Source of the DNA: Candidatus Njordarchaeota archaeon
GTDB taxonomy: Archaea; Thermoproteota; JANJXX01; Panguiarchaeales; Panguiarchaeaceae
NCBI GenBank assembly: GCA_029855985.1
Contig: JAGSHR010000086.1
Location: 1 to 11,608 of the forward strand
DNA: 11,608 nucleotides
Direction: 5' to 3'
Below are positions 1 through 5,782 of the stretch, one piece after another. The notes beneath the pieces were generated by a model, which was not told the origin of the DNA, searched no databases, and worked only from the letters and a program-made list of their open reading frames with translations. Position 1 is the stretch's first letter. Each line of letters opens with the position of its first letter. A program made the position numbers and the translations under genes.

Positions 1-483
1 AGACTCAACAAAAGCCGCCTTATCGGGGAAGAACTGTTTAGCTCCCGAGGAGGAGTAAAGCCACTTAATATCCTTCCGACGAGCTAGGAAAATATTTCTT
101 AAAATTAACCCTTCAACTTTCTGGGGAAAAGCTTGAGCATAAAGTAAAGCCAGGGTCGACCCCCAACTGCCACCAGTAACATACCATCTTTTAATTCCTA
201 AGTGGCGGCGAAGTTTCTCAATGTCTTCAATCAAATCCGAGGTAGTATTTTCCCTCACCTCACCCGGAGGTAAACTTTGGCCGCAGCCTCGCTGGTCGAA
301 AAGAATAGCTCGAAAAGAAACTTCATCCGGCAAAAAATCAAGATGGTTTACTTTACTTTTACTACCTGGACCGCCATGAATAAATAAAATAGGAATACCG
401 TCAGAACGACCATCCTCCGCATAGTAGATTTTGTGAAGAGAAGAAACTTGGAGATAATCTTCCAGAATTAACTTCAGAGCCAT
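1..483 (-). CDS. pip: Proline iminopeptidase (alpha/beta hydrolase), N-terminal part, cut by window edge
   Basis: This would cleave N-terminal proline from peptides in the cytoplasm. The visible 161 residues carry the hallmarks of the S33 family: the oxyanion-loop motif HGGPG (residues 36-40), DQRGCGQS (63-70) and the nucleophile elbow GGSWGS with Ser106. The following stretch (WLY...GAKQFFP) also matches the family. Complete members are about 310 residues, so roughly half is present; the catalytic Asp and His lie beyond the window. The ATG at 483 is chosen because the family motifs start at the expected distance and because a promoter-like TTGTCT-17-GATAAT ends five bases before it. There is no Shine-Dalgarno sequence, so the transcript is probably leaderless. 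Two tRNA genes lie upstream on the same strand. Substrate preference within S33 cannot be told from the sequence. Confidence 0.93.
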   Translation of the reverse strand, partial: MALKLILEDYLQVSSLHKIYYAEDGRSDGIPILFIHGGPGSKSKVNHLDFLPDEVSFRAILFDQRGCGQSLPPGEVRENTTSDLIEDIEKLRRHLGIKRWYVTGGSWGSTLALLYAQAFPQKVEGLILRNIFLARRKDIKWLYSSSGAKQFFPDKAAFVES

Positions 484-488
484 AAGTT

Positions 489-517
489 ATTATCCCTTAA
501 CTTTCAAGAAGAGACAA
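489..517 (-). promoter_or_regulatory. Promoter of the proline iminopeptidase gene, leaderless type
   Basis: On the minus strand a -35 box TTGTCT (512-517) is separated by 17 bases from a -10 box GATAAT (489-494). Only five bases separate the -10 box from the ATG at 483, so transcription should start at or within a base or two of the start codon. No purine-rich ribosome binding site is present. Confidence 0.55.
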
Positions 518-552
518 GATTCTGTCAGAGTATATCCCCCCACTTCTCTCAG

Positions 553-626
553 TCGGGGAGGCGGGACTTGAACCCGCAACCCCACGCACCCCATGCGTGT
601 GCGCTAGCCATTTGCGCCACTCCCCG
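553..626 (-). tRNA. tRNA-Pro, anticodon GGG
   Basis: The minus strand folds into a full cloverleaf of 74 bases. The acceptor stem CGGGGAG/CTCCCCG begins with the C1-G72 pair typical of bacterial tRNA-Pro. The D stem is GCGC/GCGC, the anticodon stem CACGC/GCGTG with loop ATGGGGT (anticodon GGG, G37), and the T arm GCGGG-TTCAAGT-CCCGC. The discriminator is A. The following bases are CT, so CCA is not encoded and must be added by the CCA-adding enzyme. It reads CCC and, by wobble, CCU codons. Confidence 0.96.
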
Positions 627-645
627 AGACTTTAAGTTTTTTATG

Positions 646-718
646 AGCGGGAGACGGGGATCGAACCCGCGGCCTTCACCTTGGAAGGGTGACGCTCTAC
701 CAACTGAGCTACTCCCGC
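646..718 (-). tRNA. tRNA-Gly, anticodon TCC
   Basis: The minus strand folds into a 73-base cloverleaf: acceptor GCGGGAG/CTCCCGC, D stem GCTC/GAGC, anticodon stem TCACC/GGTGA with loop CTTCCAA (anticodon TCC), and T arm GCGGG-TTCGATC-CCCGT with one G-U pair. The discriminator is U. CCA is not encoded. Nineteen bases separate it from tRNA-Pro on the same strand, so both probably come from one precursor. It reads GGA and, by wobble, GGG. Confidence 0.96.
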
Positions 719-727
719 TGTATTTTT

Positions 728-758
728 ATTGTAACTTAAAGGTCAAAATGGAATACAA
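728..758 (-). promoter_or_regulatory. Possible promoter of the tRNA-Gly/tRNA-Pro pair
   Basis: On the minus strand TACAAT (728-733) matches five of six positions of a -10 box and lies nine bases before mature tRNA-Gly. The best upstream partner is TTGTAT (753-758) at a long 19-base spacing. TTGACC (741-746) is a better hexamer but is too close. Weak evidence; transcription could also come from further upstream. Confidence 0.3.
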
Positions 759-775
759 TATAGTTAAGTTAACCT

Positions 776-804
776 CCGAGGTTGGTTATCTTTGTCAACC
801 TCGG
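776..804 (-). repeat. Perfect 9-bp inverted repeat (stem-loop) after the phosphoesterase gene
   Basis: CCGAGGTTG (776-784) and CAACCTCGG (796-804) form a GC-rich nine-pair stem with an 11-base loop. It lies 35 bases past the stop of the phosphoesterase gene and before the tRNAs, where a transcript end would be expected. No clear U-run follows on the minus strand, so it is a poor intrinsic terminator as it stands. It may instead be a 3' stabilising hairpin. On the minus strand a TTGACA lies at the edge of one arm, so an overlap with a promoter is also possible. Confidence 0.55.
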
Positions 805-838
805 AAGGTAAGAAAAACACTTTTAACACCTTTGTTAG

Positions 839-1663
839 TTAACTATATAAAAGAGTAAAGTTAAGTTGGAAATGGTACGGCTTAAGATTGATCCTGCAGA
901 TCTGATGCGTTTCCCCCACACTTCCTAGATTAACGAATATTGTCGAAGAAGTAAGATAAACACCTTGACTCTCATGAACATGACCAAAAACATGAAGATA
1001 GGGTTTATATTTCAGAACTATGCGTCTTAATCCTAAACTGCCAATATTGCCCTTTCTGGCCTTTTCCCCATAAGTAGATTGAGCATAGGAAATCATCTTG
1101 GGATCCACTTGATCCAATATTCTATGAGGAGGAACATGGGTAACAAGAATCGTCCTACTGGGATCTACTTGAGAAAATAACTCGCTTAAGTCATTATAAA
1201 TTTGAGATTCAGAAAAAGTAGGCTCGTTAGGGTTATCCTTCTCAAAAGAATAGAAGGGGCGTCCGTTATAGCCTATTAAGTAAAACTCTCTTAAGCGGGT
1301 AATGCGGTTGTGAAGAAGATGAAATGGCCAAGAAGTAAATTTCTCATAACGATGAAGATCAGCATTACCTAACACTCCGTAAAATTTCGGTTGTAAATCC
1401 TCAAGAGTCTTATTAATACGAACAACTTCCTGAGTAGCCTGTTTAAGGGCTTTTTCAGGCAGAGTATCATCAATAAGTTCTTTTTTAACATCCTTAATCT
1501 TATCAATACCCCCAGCTAATTTATTTTGACGAAGATATTTGAAAACTTCGGGGTTAGGGATATCACCTGTAAAGATAACCGCATCGGAGTTAGAAGAAGA
1601 ATGGAGAATCTGTCTGGCTATTTCTATCTTACCTTCCAAATCTCCAAAAAGAGTTAGCTTCAT
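839..1663 (-). CDS. Calcineurin-like metallophosphoesterase
   Basis: This is a predicted cytoplasmic phosphoesterase of the two-metal calcineurin-like fold; its substrate is unknown. The family motifs appear in order: GDLEGK (7-12), GDIPN (33-37), GNAD (99-102), THVPPH (175-180) and GHVHES (227-232). A stretch running from GNIGSLGLR to the GHVH motif matches Icc-related predicted phosphoesterases. Two positions depart from the usual pattern: the His of DxH is Glu10, and GNH(D/E) is GNAD, so the catalytic His of that loop is absent. The 274-residue length is normal, with an inserted helical segment at about 45-90. The ATG overlaps the stop of the upstream nucleotidyltransferase gene by four bases (ATGA), so the two are translationally coupled and probably act together. 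The fold is certain; activity is less so. Confidence 0.85.
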   Translation of the reverse strand: MKLTLFGDLEGKIEIARQILHSSSNSDAVIFTGDIPNPEVFKYLRQNKLAGGIDKIKDVKKELIDDTLPEKALKQATQEVVRINKTLEDLQPKFYGVLGNADLHRYEKFTSWPFHLLHNRITRLREFYLIGYNGRPFYSFEKDNPNEPTFSESQIYNDLSELFSQVDPSRTILVTHVPPHRILDQVDPKMISYAQSTYGEKARKGNIGSLGLRRIVLKYKPYLHVFGHVHESQGVYLTSSTIFVNLGSVGETHQICRINLKPYHFQLNFTLLYS

Positions 1664-2607
1664 AAATTCTCGTTCAACTTCAACCTTATAAGCGAAGCTA
1701 ACTTAAGGGCTATCGAAAATATTTCTTGAGCTCTTTTAAAGCTGTACTTGTAACGAAGATAATTTTGGCGGGTTTCTAAAATAGTGGCAACCATCTTAGA
1801 AGATTCTAATGAATAGCGGGCTTCATAAAACTCAACTAACTTATTTTTGTGATGAATGTAGTTCAGATATTTGTTTTTACTTAACTCAATATCTGTCATC
1901 GCCGCCTCAACTCCTAGATAAGCCAGATTTTTGGCGTTGATAAGAGCCTCACTTAGAAAGAGATGAGTTTGGTAGGAAGTATATTGAGCAGGCGCACGAG
2001 ATAGAGGTAAAGTAAAGAAGCTTAAATCAAAAGACGCTATTCTTTTTAGTATTTGGCGGTTAAGAGGGGGTGGAGATAAAGATTTAAGATAATCTCTCCC
2101 CAAGAGTAGCTTATTATTGCTCTTCAAGGCTTGGGTAAACCAGGGGCTGAAGATTGTGCCATCCATCCCGGCTATCTCGGTAGTGCTGATAATAATGGGG
2201 TTAAGGGAAACTTCAAAGTTGTGAGGGTAATGGGGAAGAATATAGCGAAAAGGCCGGAACTCTACACGTATACTGGTCCAAGGAGCAAACTGGGCTTCTA
2301 TAGCCTGAGTAATCTGGCCGATTGCTAAATAATTTTTGGGCGATGTTGTCCCTCTAAAAATTAATAGATAGTTTACATCCGGCCGGTCCAGACTGATTTC
2401 CCCCGAGACGAAACTCCCCACGAGATAAAAACTTTCTAGATATAGTTTTAGATACTTCACTACGTATTCCTGAAATGTGCTAGCTATTTTTTCAATTAGA
2501 ATCTGACGCTGGCGACTAGAATACTGAGCTGAGAATAAAGAAATCTCATTTCTTGAAAGCATCTCCAGATCTGGTCCACCGCTAAAATATGCTGATGTAC
2601 TGAGCAT
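1660..2607 (-). CDS. Nucleotidyltransferase-fold protein with C-terminal helical domain
   Basis: The N-terminal region (about 55-120) looks like the Pol-beta nucleotidyltransferase superfamily. It has GSFVSGE (64-70), then D74, D77 and N79 in the place of the DxD pair, and a third acidic position at Glu116 in RVEF. A later stretch LLLGRDYLKSL (about 167-177) resembles the LYG-type segment of aminoglycoside-adenylyltransferase-like proteins. The C-terminal half (about 185-315) is helical and basic with many Tyr and Lys. The second metal-binding Asp is Asn79, so transferase activity may be altered or lost. The ATG at 2607 has a good Shine-Dalgarno sequence, AGAGGAG, four bases upstream. It is the first gene of a two-gene operon with the metallophosphoesterase and lies opposite a MerR/TrmB-type regulator. 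The target of nucleotide transfer is unknown. Confidence 0.65.
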   Translation of the reverse strand: MLSTSAYFSGGPDLEMLSRNEISLFSAQYSSRQRQILIEKIASTFQEYVVKYLKLYLESFYLVGSFVSGEISLDRPDVNYLLIFRGTTSPKNYLAIGQITQAIEAQFAPWTSIRVEFRPFRYILPHYPHNFEVSLNPIIISTTEIAGMDGTIFSPWFTQALKSNNKLLLGRDYLKSLSPPPLNRQILKRIASFDLSFFTLPLSRAPAQYTSYQTHLFLSEALINAKNLAYLGVEAAMTDIELSKNKYLNYIHHKNKLVEFYEARYSLESSKMVATILETRQNYLRYKYSFKRAQEIFSIALKLASLIRLKLNENL

Positions 2608-2631
2608 AATACTCCTCTAGGTTTGGGTTAT

Positions 2632-2661
2632 AATATAAGAAATAACTTTAACTAGAGTCAA
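2632..2661 (-). promoter_or_regulatory. Promoter of the nucleotidyltransferase-phosphoesterase operon
   Basis: On the minus strand TTGACT (2656-2661) is separated by 18 bases from TATATT (2632-2637). This places the start of transcription near 2625 and leaves a leader of about 18 bases containing the AGAGGAG ribosome binding site (2612-2618). The -35 box is overlapped by the palindrome at 2657-2675. Confidence 0.6.
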
Positions 2662-2675
2662 TGATTATCATTTAC
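2657..2675. promoter_or_regulatory. Putative operator: 19-bp near-palindrome with Fur-box-like core
   Basis: The core AATGAT-T-ATCATT (2660-2672) is a perfect 6-1-6 palindrome. Symmetry extends over 2657-2675 with one mismatched pair. Read on the minus strand, the 13-base core is identical to the centre of the classical Fur consensus, and 15 of 19 positions match overall. It sits near the middle of the 102-base region between divergent genes and overlaps the -35 box of the minus-strand operon, so a bound protein would block that promoter. The binder could be a Fur-family protein or the regulator encoded at 2710; the sequence does not decide. Confidence 0.55.
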
Positions 2676-2709
2676 CCTTTATAACGATAAAAACATAAAA
2701 ACTTTAACC

Positions 2710-3306
2710 ATGAATTTAAGTGATGGTTTAACAATTTCCCAAGCTGCCAAAATTATCGGTGTCCATCCTAATACTCTTAGACGCTGGGAAAAAGAAAAGA
2801 AATTGGTACCACAGAGGAATGAACCTTCCAGATATAGGCTTTACTCCTATAAACAGATAGGTGATTTCTTAGCTCGTGGAGGCCCAAAGATCAAGATAAA
2901 ATGGGGATATTACTCAGCTAAAACCGCCCGAGTTGAAGAACTAAGCTTAGCTAAGAAAAGCATCGATGCTTTAGTTAGCTTTGAGGCCACTACTTATGAG
3001 ACTAGTGTTGACAAAGAATTATTGGCCTTATTGGAAGAAGCAGTCCAAAATGGAGTTAAGGTACGTTTTATTAGAAACCTTTCCTCTCCAGAAATGAAAC
3101 TGAGAGCTAAACAGATGGAAAAACTTGGAGTTAAAACCAAAGACCAACCTGTAAGAGGTTTAACTTTTAGCATTCGTGATGGAAAAGTAGTCCGCTTAGA
3201 AATACCTAATGAAAGCAATCGGGACAGGTTAAATCTTATTATTCACGATTCTAAAATTGCCTCCTCATTTAGCTTACTTTTTAATAAACTCTGGAACGAG
3301 AGTTAA
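2710..3306 (+). CDS. Transcriptional regulator: MerR-type helix-turn-helix fused to a TrmB/PLD-like sensor domain
   Basis: Residues 7-55 form a MerR-like winged helix: LTISQAAKIIGVHPNTLRRWE, then the wing with SRYRLY and YKQIGDFL. From about residue 65 to 198 the protein instead resembles the C-terminal effector domain of TrmB-type regulators, a phospholipase-D-like fold. Features include the LLEEAVQNGVKVRFI segment (about 107-121), SIRDGK near 155-160 and the terminal pattern of IHDSKIA, SLLF and LW. The PLD catalytic HKD motif is not present, so the domain most likely binds a ligand. MerR proteins usually end in a coiled coil, so this pairing is unusual. The gene is transcribed divergently from the nucleotidyltransferase-phosphoesterase operon and probably controls it and itself through the palindrome between them. 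No strong Shine-Dalgarno precedes the ATG. The inducer is unknown. Confidence 0.75.
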   Translation: MNLSDGLTISQAAKIIGVHPNTLRRWEKEKKLVPQRNEPSRYRLYSYKQIGDFLARGGPKIKIKWGYYSAKTARVEELSLAKKSIDALVSFEATTYETSVDKELLALLEEAVQNGVKVRFIRNLSSPEMKLRAKQMEKLGVKTKDQPVRGLTFSIRDGKVVRLEIPNESNRDRLNLIIHDSKIASSFSLLFNKLWNES

Positions 3307-3326
3307 CCCTACCAACCACATCTCCT

Positions 3327-3362
3327 AAGTAAAAACATGATCTAACACGGAAGCTTTTACTT
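3327..3362. repeat. 8-bp inverted repeat upstream of the methyltransferase gene
   Basis: AAGTAAAA (3327-3334) and TTTTACTT (3355-3362) are perfect complements with a 20-base loop. The right arm lies between the expected -35 and -10 positions of the methyltransferase promoter, so it could be an operator. It could also weakly end transcription of the regulator gene at 3306. AT-rich and short, so chance is possible. Confidence 0.35.
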
Positions 3363-3368
3363 TTCTCC

Positions 3369-3374
3369 TATAAT
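3369..3374 (+). promoter_or_regulatory. -10 box of the methyltransferase gene
   Basis: A perfect TATAAT ends eight bases before the ATG at 3383, so the transcript should begin at or just before the start codon. No convincing -35 hexamer is visible 16-18 bases upstream. AGAGG directly abuts the ATG and is too close to act as a normal ribosome binding site. Confidence 0.45.
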
Positions 3375-3382
3375 AAAAGAGG

Positions 3383-4003
3383 ATGAATCAAAAAGCATTT
3401 TGGGAAACTAATTGGAACAAAGAAGCCGCACGATTACCTGTAAATAGTTTTGCCCGCAGAGCTTATAAGTTGATAAAGCCGAAGCACAGAACTTTATTAG
3501 ATCTTGGGTGCGGAAATGGAACGGACTCCCTTTATTTTGCAAAGAAAGGATTAATAGTTACAGCTGTGGACTGGTCTAATAATGCTCTACGTCAGTTAAA
3601 GGAGGTTATAAGACGTCAAGGAATTAAAAACGTAAAAGCAGTTCAAAATGACATAGCGAAAATAAGTTTTAGACCAGACTCTTTTGATGTTGTTTATGCT
3701 CATCTAAGTCTTCATTATTTCGATGATACAACTACAAGGAAAATTTTTAACCACATCCATAAAGTTCTAAAGCCAGATGGTTTATTTTTCGTGAAGTGTA
3801 AATCAGTTCAGGATAAATTTTATGGATTAGGTCGTAAGATTGAGGAGAATGTGTATGAACATCGTGGGCACCTTCGCCATTTTTTTAGCAAAAATTATAT
3901 GATTGACCTTCTAAGAAAATTTCAGCTGATTAGAGTTCGTAGAACCTCATCCTTTTATTATGATTATAAATGCTCCTTTATAGAGGCAGTTGCTAAAAAA
4001 TAG
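3383..4003 (+). CDS. Class I SAM-dependent methyltransferase
   Basis: A 206-residue Rossmann-fold methyltransferase. Motif I is LLDLGCGNG (38-46) for S-adenosylmethionine binding. An acidic Asp63 in AVDWS follows at the end of strand 2 and should bind the ribose hydroxyls. NDIAKISF (about 89-96) and FDVVYAHLSLHYF (101-113) are motifs II and III, and VLKPDGLFFVK (118-128) matches the strand-5 region. The order and the short length match TehB/UbiE-like small-molecule methyltransferases, but the substrate cannot be assigned. The N-terminal FWETNWNKE is typical of this group and supports the ATG at 3383. It is preceded by its own -10 box and not clearly co-transcribed with its neighbours. Confidence 0.85.
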   Translation: MNQKAFWETNWNKEAARLPVNSFARRAYKLIKPKHRTLLDLGCGNGTDSLYFAKKGLIVTAVDWSNNALRQLKEVIRRQGIKNVKAVQNDIAKISFRPDSFDVVYAHLSLHYFDDTTTRKIFNHIHKVLKPDGLFFVKCKSVQDKFYGLGRKIEENVYEHRGHLRHFFSKNYMIDLLRKFQLIRVRRTSSFYYDYKCSFIEAVAKK

Positions 4004-4046
4004 ATAACTCCGCAAATGAAAGATACTAAAAACTAGACAGGCTGTT

Positions 4047-4055
4047 TGTTATACT
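4047..4055 (+). promoter_or_regulatory. Extended -10 promoter of the dehydrogenase gene, leaderless type
   Basis: TGT-TATACT is an extended -10 element (TG at 4047-4048, hexamer 4050-4055). It ends five bases before the ATG at 4061, so transcription should start at that ATG. This argues against the in-frame TTG at 4046, which lies in the promoter itself. Confidence 0.5.
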
Positions 4056-4060
4056 TGATT

Positions 4061-4789
4061 ATGCTTAAAGATAAAGTTGTCCTGATCACCGGCGGGTCGA
4101 AGGGTTTAGGAAAAGCAGTCGCTTTAAAATTAGCAGAAAAAGGTGCAAACCTTGCTTTACTGGCTCGAGGCGAGGAGGAGCTTAAGAAAACAGTTGCCGA
4201 GATTAGGCAAAAATTCCAGACAAAAGTCGAAGGCTACATCTGCGATGTCTCTCGGCCTGAACAGGTGCAAGACACTATTAAGAATATAATCAAAGACTTT
4301 ACCCGAATTGACATCCTTATTAATAATACTGGCATTTGGTGGGAGGGAAATTTAGAGGAGCATTCAGATAAAAAGTTAAGAGAGCTTTTTGAAACTAACA
4401 CGCTCGGCTACATTTATATGGTTAAATATGTCACCCCAATAATGAAAAAGCAAAAAGGTGGTCAAATTTTGAATGTTGCCTCAGTAGTTGGCGCTGATAT
4501 TGAGGATGAGTGGTCGGAATTTGCTCCATATACTGCCACCAAACATGCTATCCGCGCCTTTACAGAAAGCATCAGAAAGGAGTATGCCAAAGATAATATC
4601 AAAGTAATGGCAATTTATCCTTCAGGTATGGATACAGAAATTTTTGAATCTGCTGGCTTCCATTATGGCAAAAATGCAGAATGGATGATGAAGAAAGAAA
4701 AAGTCGCCGACATCATTGTTTGTATGCTCTCTCAACCTGCAGATGTTGTTTTAAACCATATTGAGGTGAGAAAGTTAGGATATTTATAG
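4061..4789 (+). CDS. Short-chain dehydrogenase/reductase (SDR)
   Basis: A classical SDR of 242 residues, an NAD(P)-dependent oxidoreductase acting in the cytoplasm. The cofactor motif TGGSKGLG is at 10-17. ICDVS (about 60-64) holds the adenine-binding Asp. NNTG (88-91) replaces the usual NNAG. The catalytic set is Asn113, Ser141, Tyr157 and Lys161 (YTATK). R36 after LLA suggests a preference for NADP(H). The ATG at 4061 is chosen over an in-frame TTG at 4046 because the first strand (KDKVVLITGG) then starts at the usual distance and an extended -10 box covers the TTG. The substrate is unknown. The nearby methyltransferase hints at small-molecule metabolism, but separate promoters weaken that link. 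Confidence 0.9.
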   Translation: MLKDKVVLITGGSKGLGKAVALKLAEKGANLALLARGEEELKKTVAEIRQKFQTKVEGYICDVSRPEQVQDTIKNIIKDFTRIDILINNTGIWWEGNLEEHSDKKLRELFETNTLGYIYMVKYVTPIMKKQKGGQILNVASVVGADIEDEWSEFAPYTATKHAIRAFTESIRKEYAKDNIKVMAIYPSGMDTEIFESAGFHYGKNAEWMMKKEKVADIIVCMLSQPADVVLNHIEVRKLGYL

Positions 4790-4809
4790 ACTTTGCCTAT
4801 TTTGCAGTG

Positions 4810-4830
4810 CAATTGTAAATTTGCGAAAAT
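4810..4830 (+). repeat. 21-base repeat, copy A, upstream of the membrane-gene promoter
   Basis: Begins CAATTG and shares 18 of 21 positions with copy B at 5892-5912 in the same orientation. Its centre GTAAATTTGC is nearly palindromic. It abuts the extended -10 box of the membrane-protein gene at 4847, a position suited to an activator or repressor site. An adjoining 11-base palindrome, TTGCA-G-TGCAA, lies at 4802-4812. Confidence 0.45.
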
Positions 4831-4838
4831 GATATAAT
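4830..4838 (+). promoter_or_regulatory. Extended -10 promoter of the membrane-protein gene pair, leaderless type
   Basis: TGA-TATAAT is a perfect -10 hexamer (4833-4838) with an upstream TG. It ends eight bases before the ATG at 4847. No Shine-Dalgarno sequence is present and no good -35 box is seen, which fits an extended -10 promoter. Confidence 0.6.
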
Positions 4839-4846
4839 TTCTTAGT

Positions 4847-5275
4847 ATGAATTTAAGCTTCCTAATATCATCTCTGAAAGTTGGCTTTATTACCTCGCTT
4901 GTCTGGTTTGTGATAGGTGGTGTTTTATATATGAATCCTCTCGTAGCAGGAATCTATAAGAAGAACGAGAAGCATCCTGGAGTTAAAAAGTGGAAAAATA
5001 TCAAAGAATACTTGCTCAAGATGTACGTATTTGGAACTTTAATCCAGTGTCTAATCTTTACTCTGATTTACACATTTATCAATCCTATTCTTCCTACAAA
5101 TATTGTTTCTAAAACAATTATATTCGGTTTAATTCTGATAGGTATTAAAATCTACCCTCGCCTCTCTGACATGTGGTTACAAACAACTTATCCTAACGAG
5201 TTACTCTTAGTAGAATTTATCAATGGGACAATTGGCAGTTTTGTTATTGCTTTTGCCTTGACGTTCCTCATTTAA
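4847..5275 (+). CDS. Small four-helix membrane protein of unknown function
   Basis: A 142-residue integral membrane protein. Hydrophobic segments lie at about 12-30, 60-78, 88-103 and 125-142. The polar loop 37-57 is strongly basic and probably cytoplasmic. Candidate conserved stretches are FVIGGVLYMNP (21-31), YPRLSDMW (103-110) and TTYPNELLLVEFINGTIG (113-130); the clustering of charged and polar residues at the helix borders suggests a real function there. The layout is reminiscent of DUF1761-type membrane proteins, a loose impression only. There is no signal peptide. It heads a two-gene unit with the membrane protein at 5282 and has a leaderless-type promoter. The reading frame is certain; the role is unknown. 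Confidence 0.75.
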   Translation: MNLSFLISSLKVGFITSLVWFVIGGVLYMNPLVAGIYKKNEKHPGVKKWKNIKEYLLKMYVFGTLIQCLIFTLIYTFINPILPTNIVSKTIIFGLILIGIKIYPRLSDMWLQTTYPNELLLVEFINGTIGSFVIAFALTFLI

Positions 5276-5281
5276 AAAGTT

Positions 5282-5782
5282 ATGTTAGATGTAAAATTAA
5301 CCGTTTCGTATAGGCTAAAAATCATTTTATCGTTTCTTGTTGCTGCAGCAGTCTTAGGCCTCTTTGTTTTTCATTTTGGCCCCTCAAATACTCCCTATTT
5401 TGTTGGCTTTATGTCAGGAACGATTGAGGTTCTATTATTAGCGGTTTATTTATATGCTATTAAAAATCATATTAATTCTGATCTGCGCCGGAAGGTAAAT
5501 TTTTATATAGGAGGGTTGTTTGCTCTACTGCTTCCTTTGACACCTGTGGTTATTTTTTCTGCTTTATCAGGAACGTCGTTGATGCATTCTAGCATTGTAT
5601 TTAGCAACATAGATACTGTTTCTCACATTCCTGGTATAACGATATCAGAGAAGAAGATTTGTACTCTGGAATTTGGAGCTTATGTTACTGCTCTTTTTGT
5701 TTGGTTTAGCCTCTGGGCATTAATTTTAGCTTTGGTTAGGTTTGCAAAAAGAGGAAGAAATATTAATTCTGGCCATAAATAA
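5282..5782 (+). CDS. Small four-helix membrane protein of unknown function
   Basis: A 166-residue membrane protein with hydrophobic segments at about 11-31, 40-60, 72-95 and 131-153. A polar loop of about 35 residues (96-130) between the last two helices would face outside if the basic C-terminal tail (KRGRN) is cytoplasmic. I recognise no family. The ATG comes six bases after the stop of the preceding membrane-protein gene and has no Shine-Dalgarno sequence, so translation probably depends on reinitiation from it. The two proteins may therefore be made in fixed ratio and form a complex. This is inferred from position alone. Confidence 0.65.
   Translation: MLDVKLTVSYRLKIILSFLVAAAVLGLFVFHFGPSNTPYFVGFMSGTIEVLLLAVYLYAIKNHINSDLRRKVNFYIGGLFALLLPLTPVVIFSALSGTSLMHSSIVFSNIDTVSHIPGITISEKKICTLEFGAYVTALFVWFSLWALILALVRFAKRGRNINSGHK

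Noticed and set aside
568..858. Plus-strand open frame of 96 codons
   Set aside because: It runs antisense through both tRNA genes, and its translation is simply tRNA sequence read as protein.
1660..1663. Alternative genetic code with TGA as glycine (as in Gracilibacteria)
   Set aside because: TGA ends the nucleotidyltransferase, trpR and HExxH-protein genes at sensible places, including an ATGA overlap.
2131..2328. Plus-strand open frame inside the nucleotidyltransferase gene
   Set aside because: Antisense shadow of a well-supported gene; no ribosome binding site and no protein-like features.
2994..3218. Minus-strand open frame inside the MerR/TrmB-like regulator gene
   Set aside because: Antisense shadow of a gene with clear domains.
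4046..4060. TTG at 4046 as start of the dehydrogenase gene
   Set aside because: It lies inside the extended -10 box, and the added residues (MLYLI) precede the normal start of the SDR fold.
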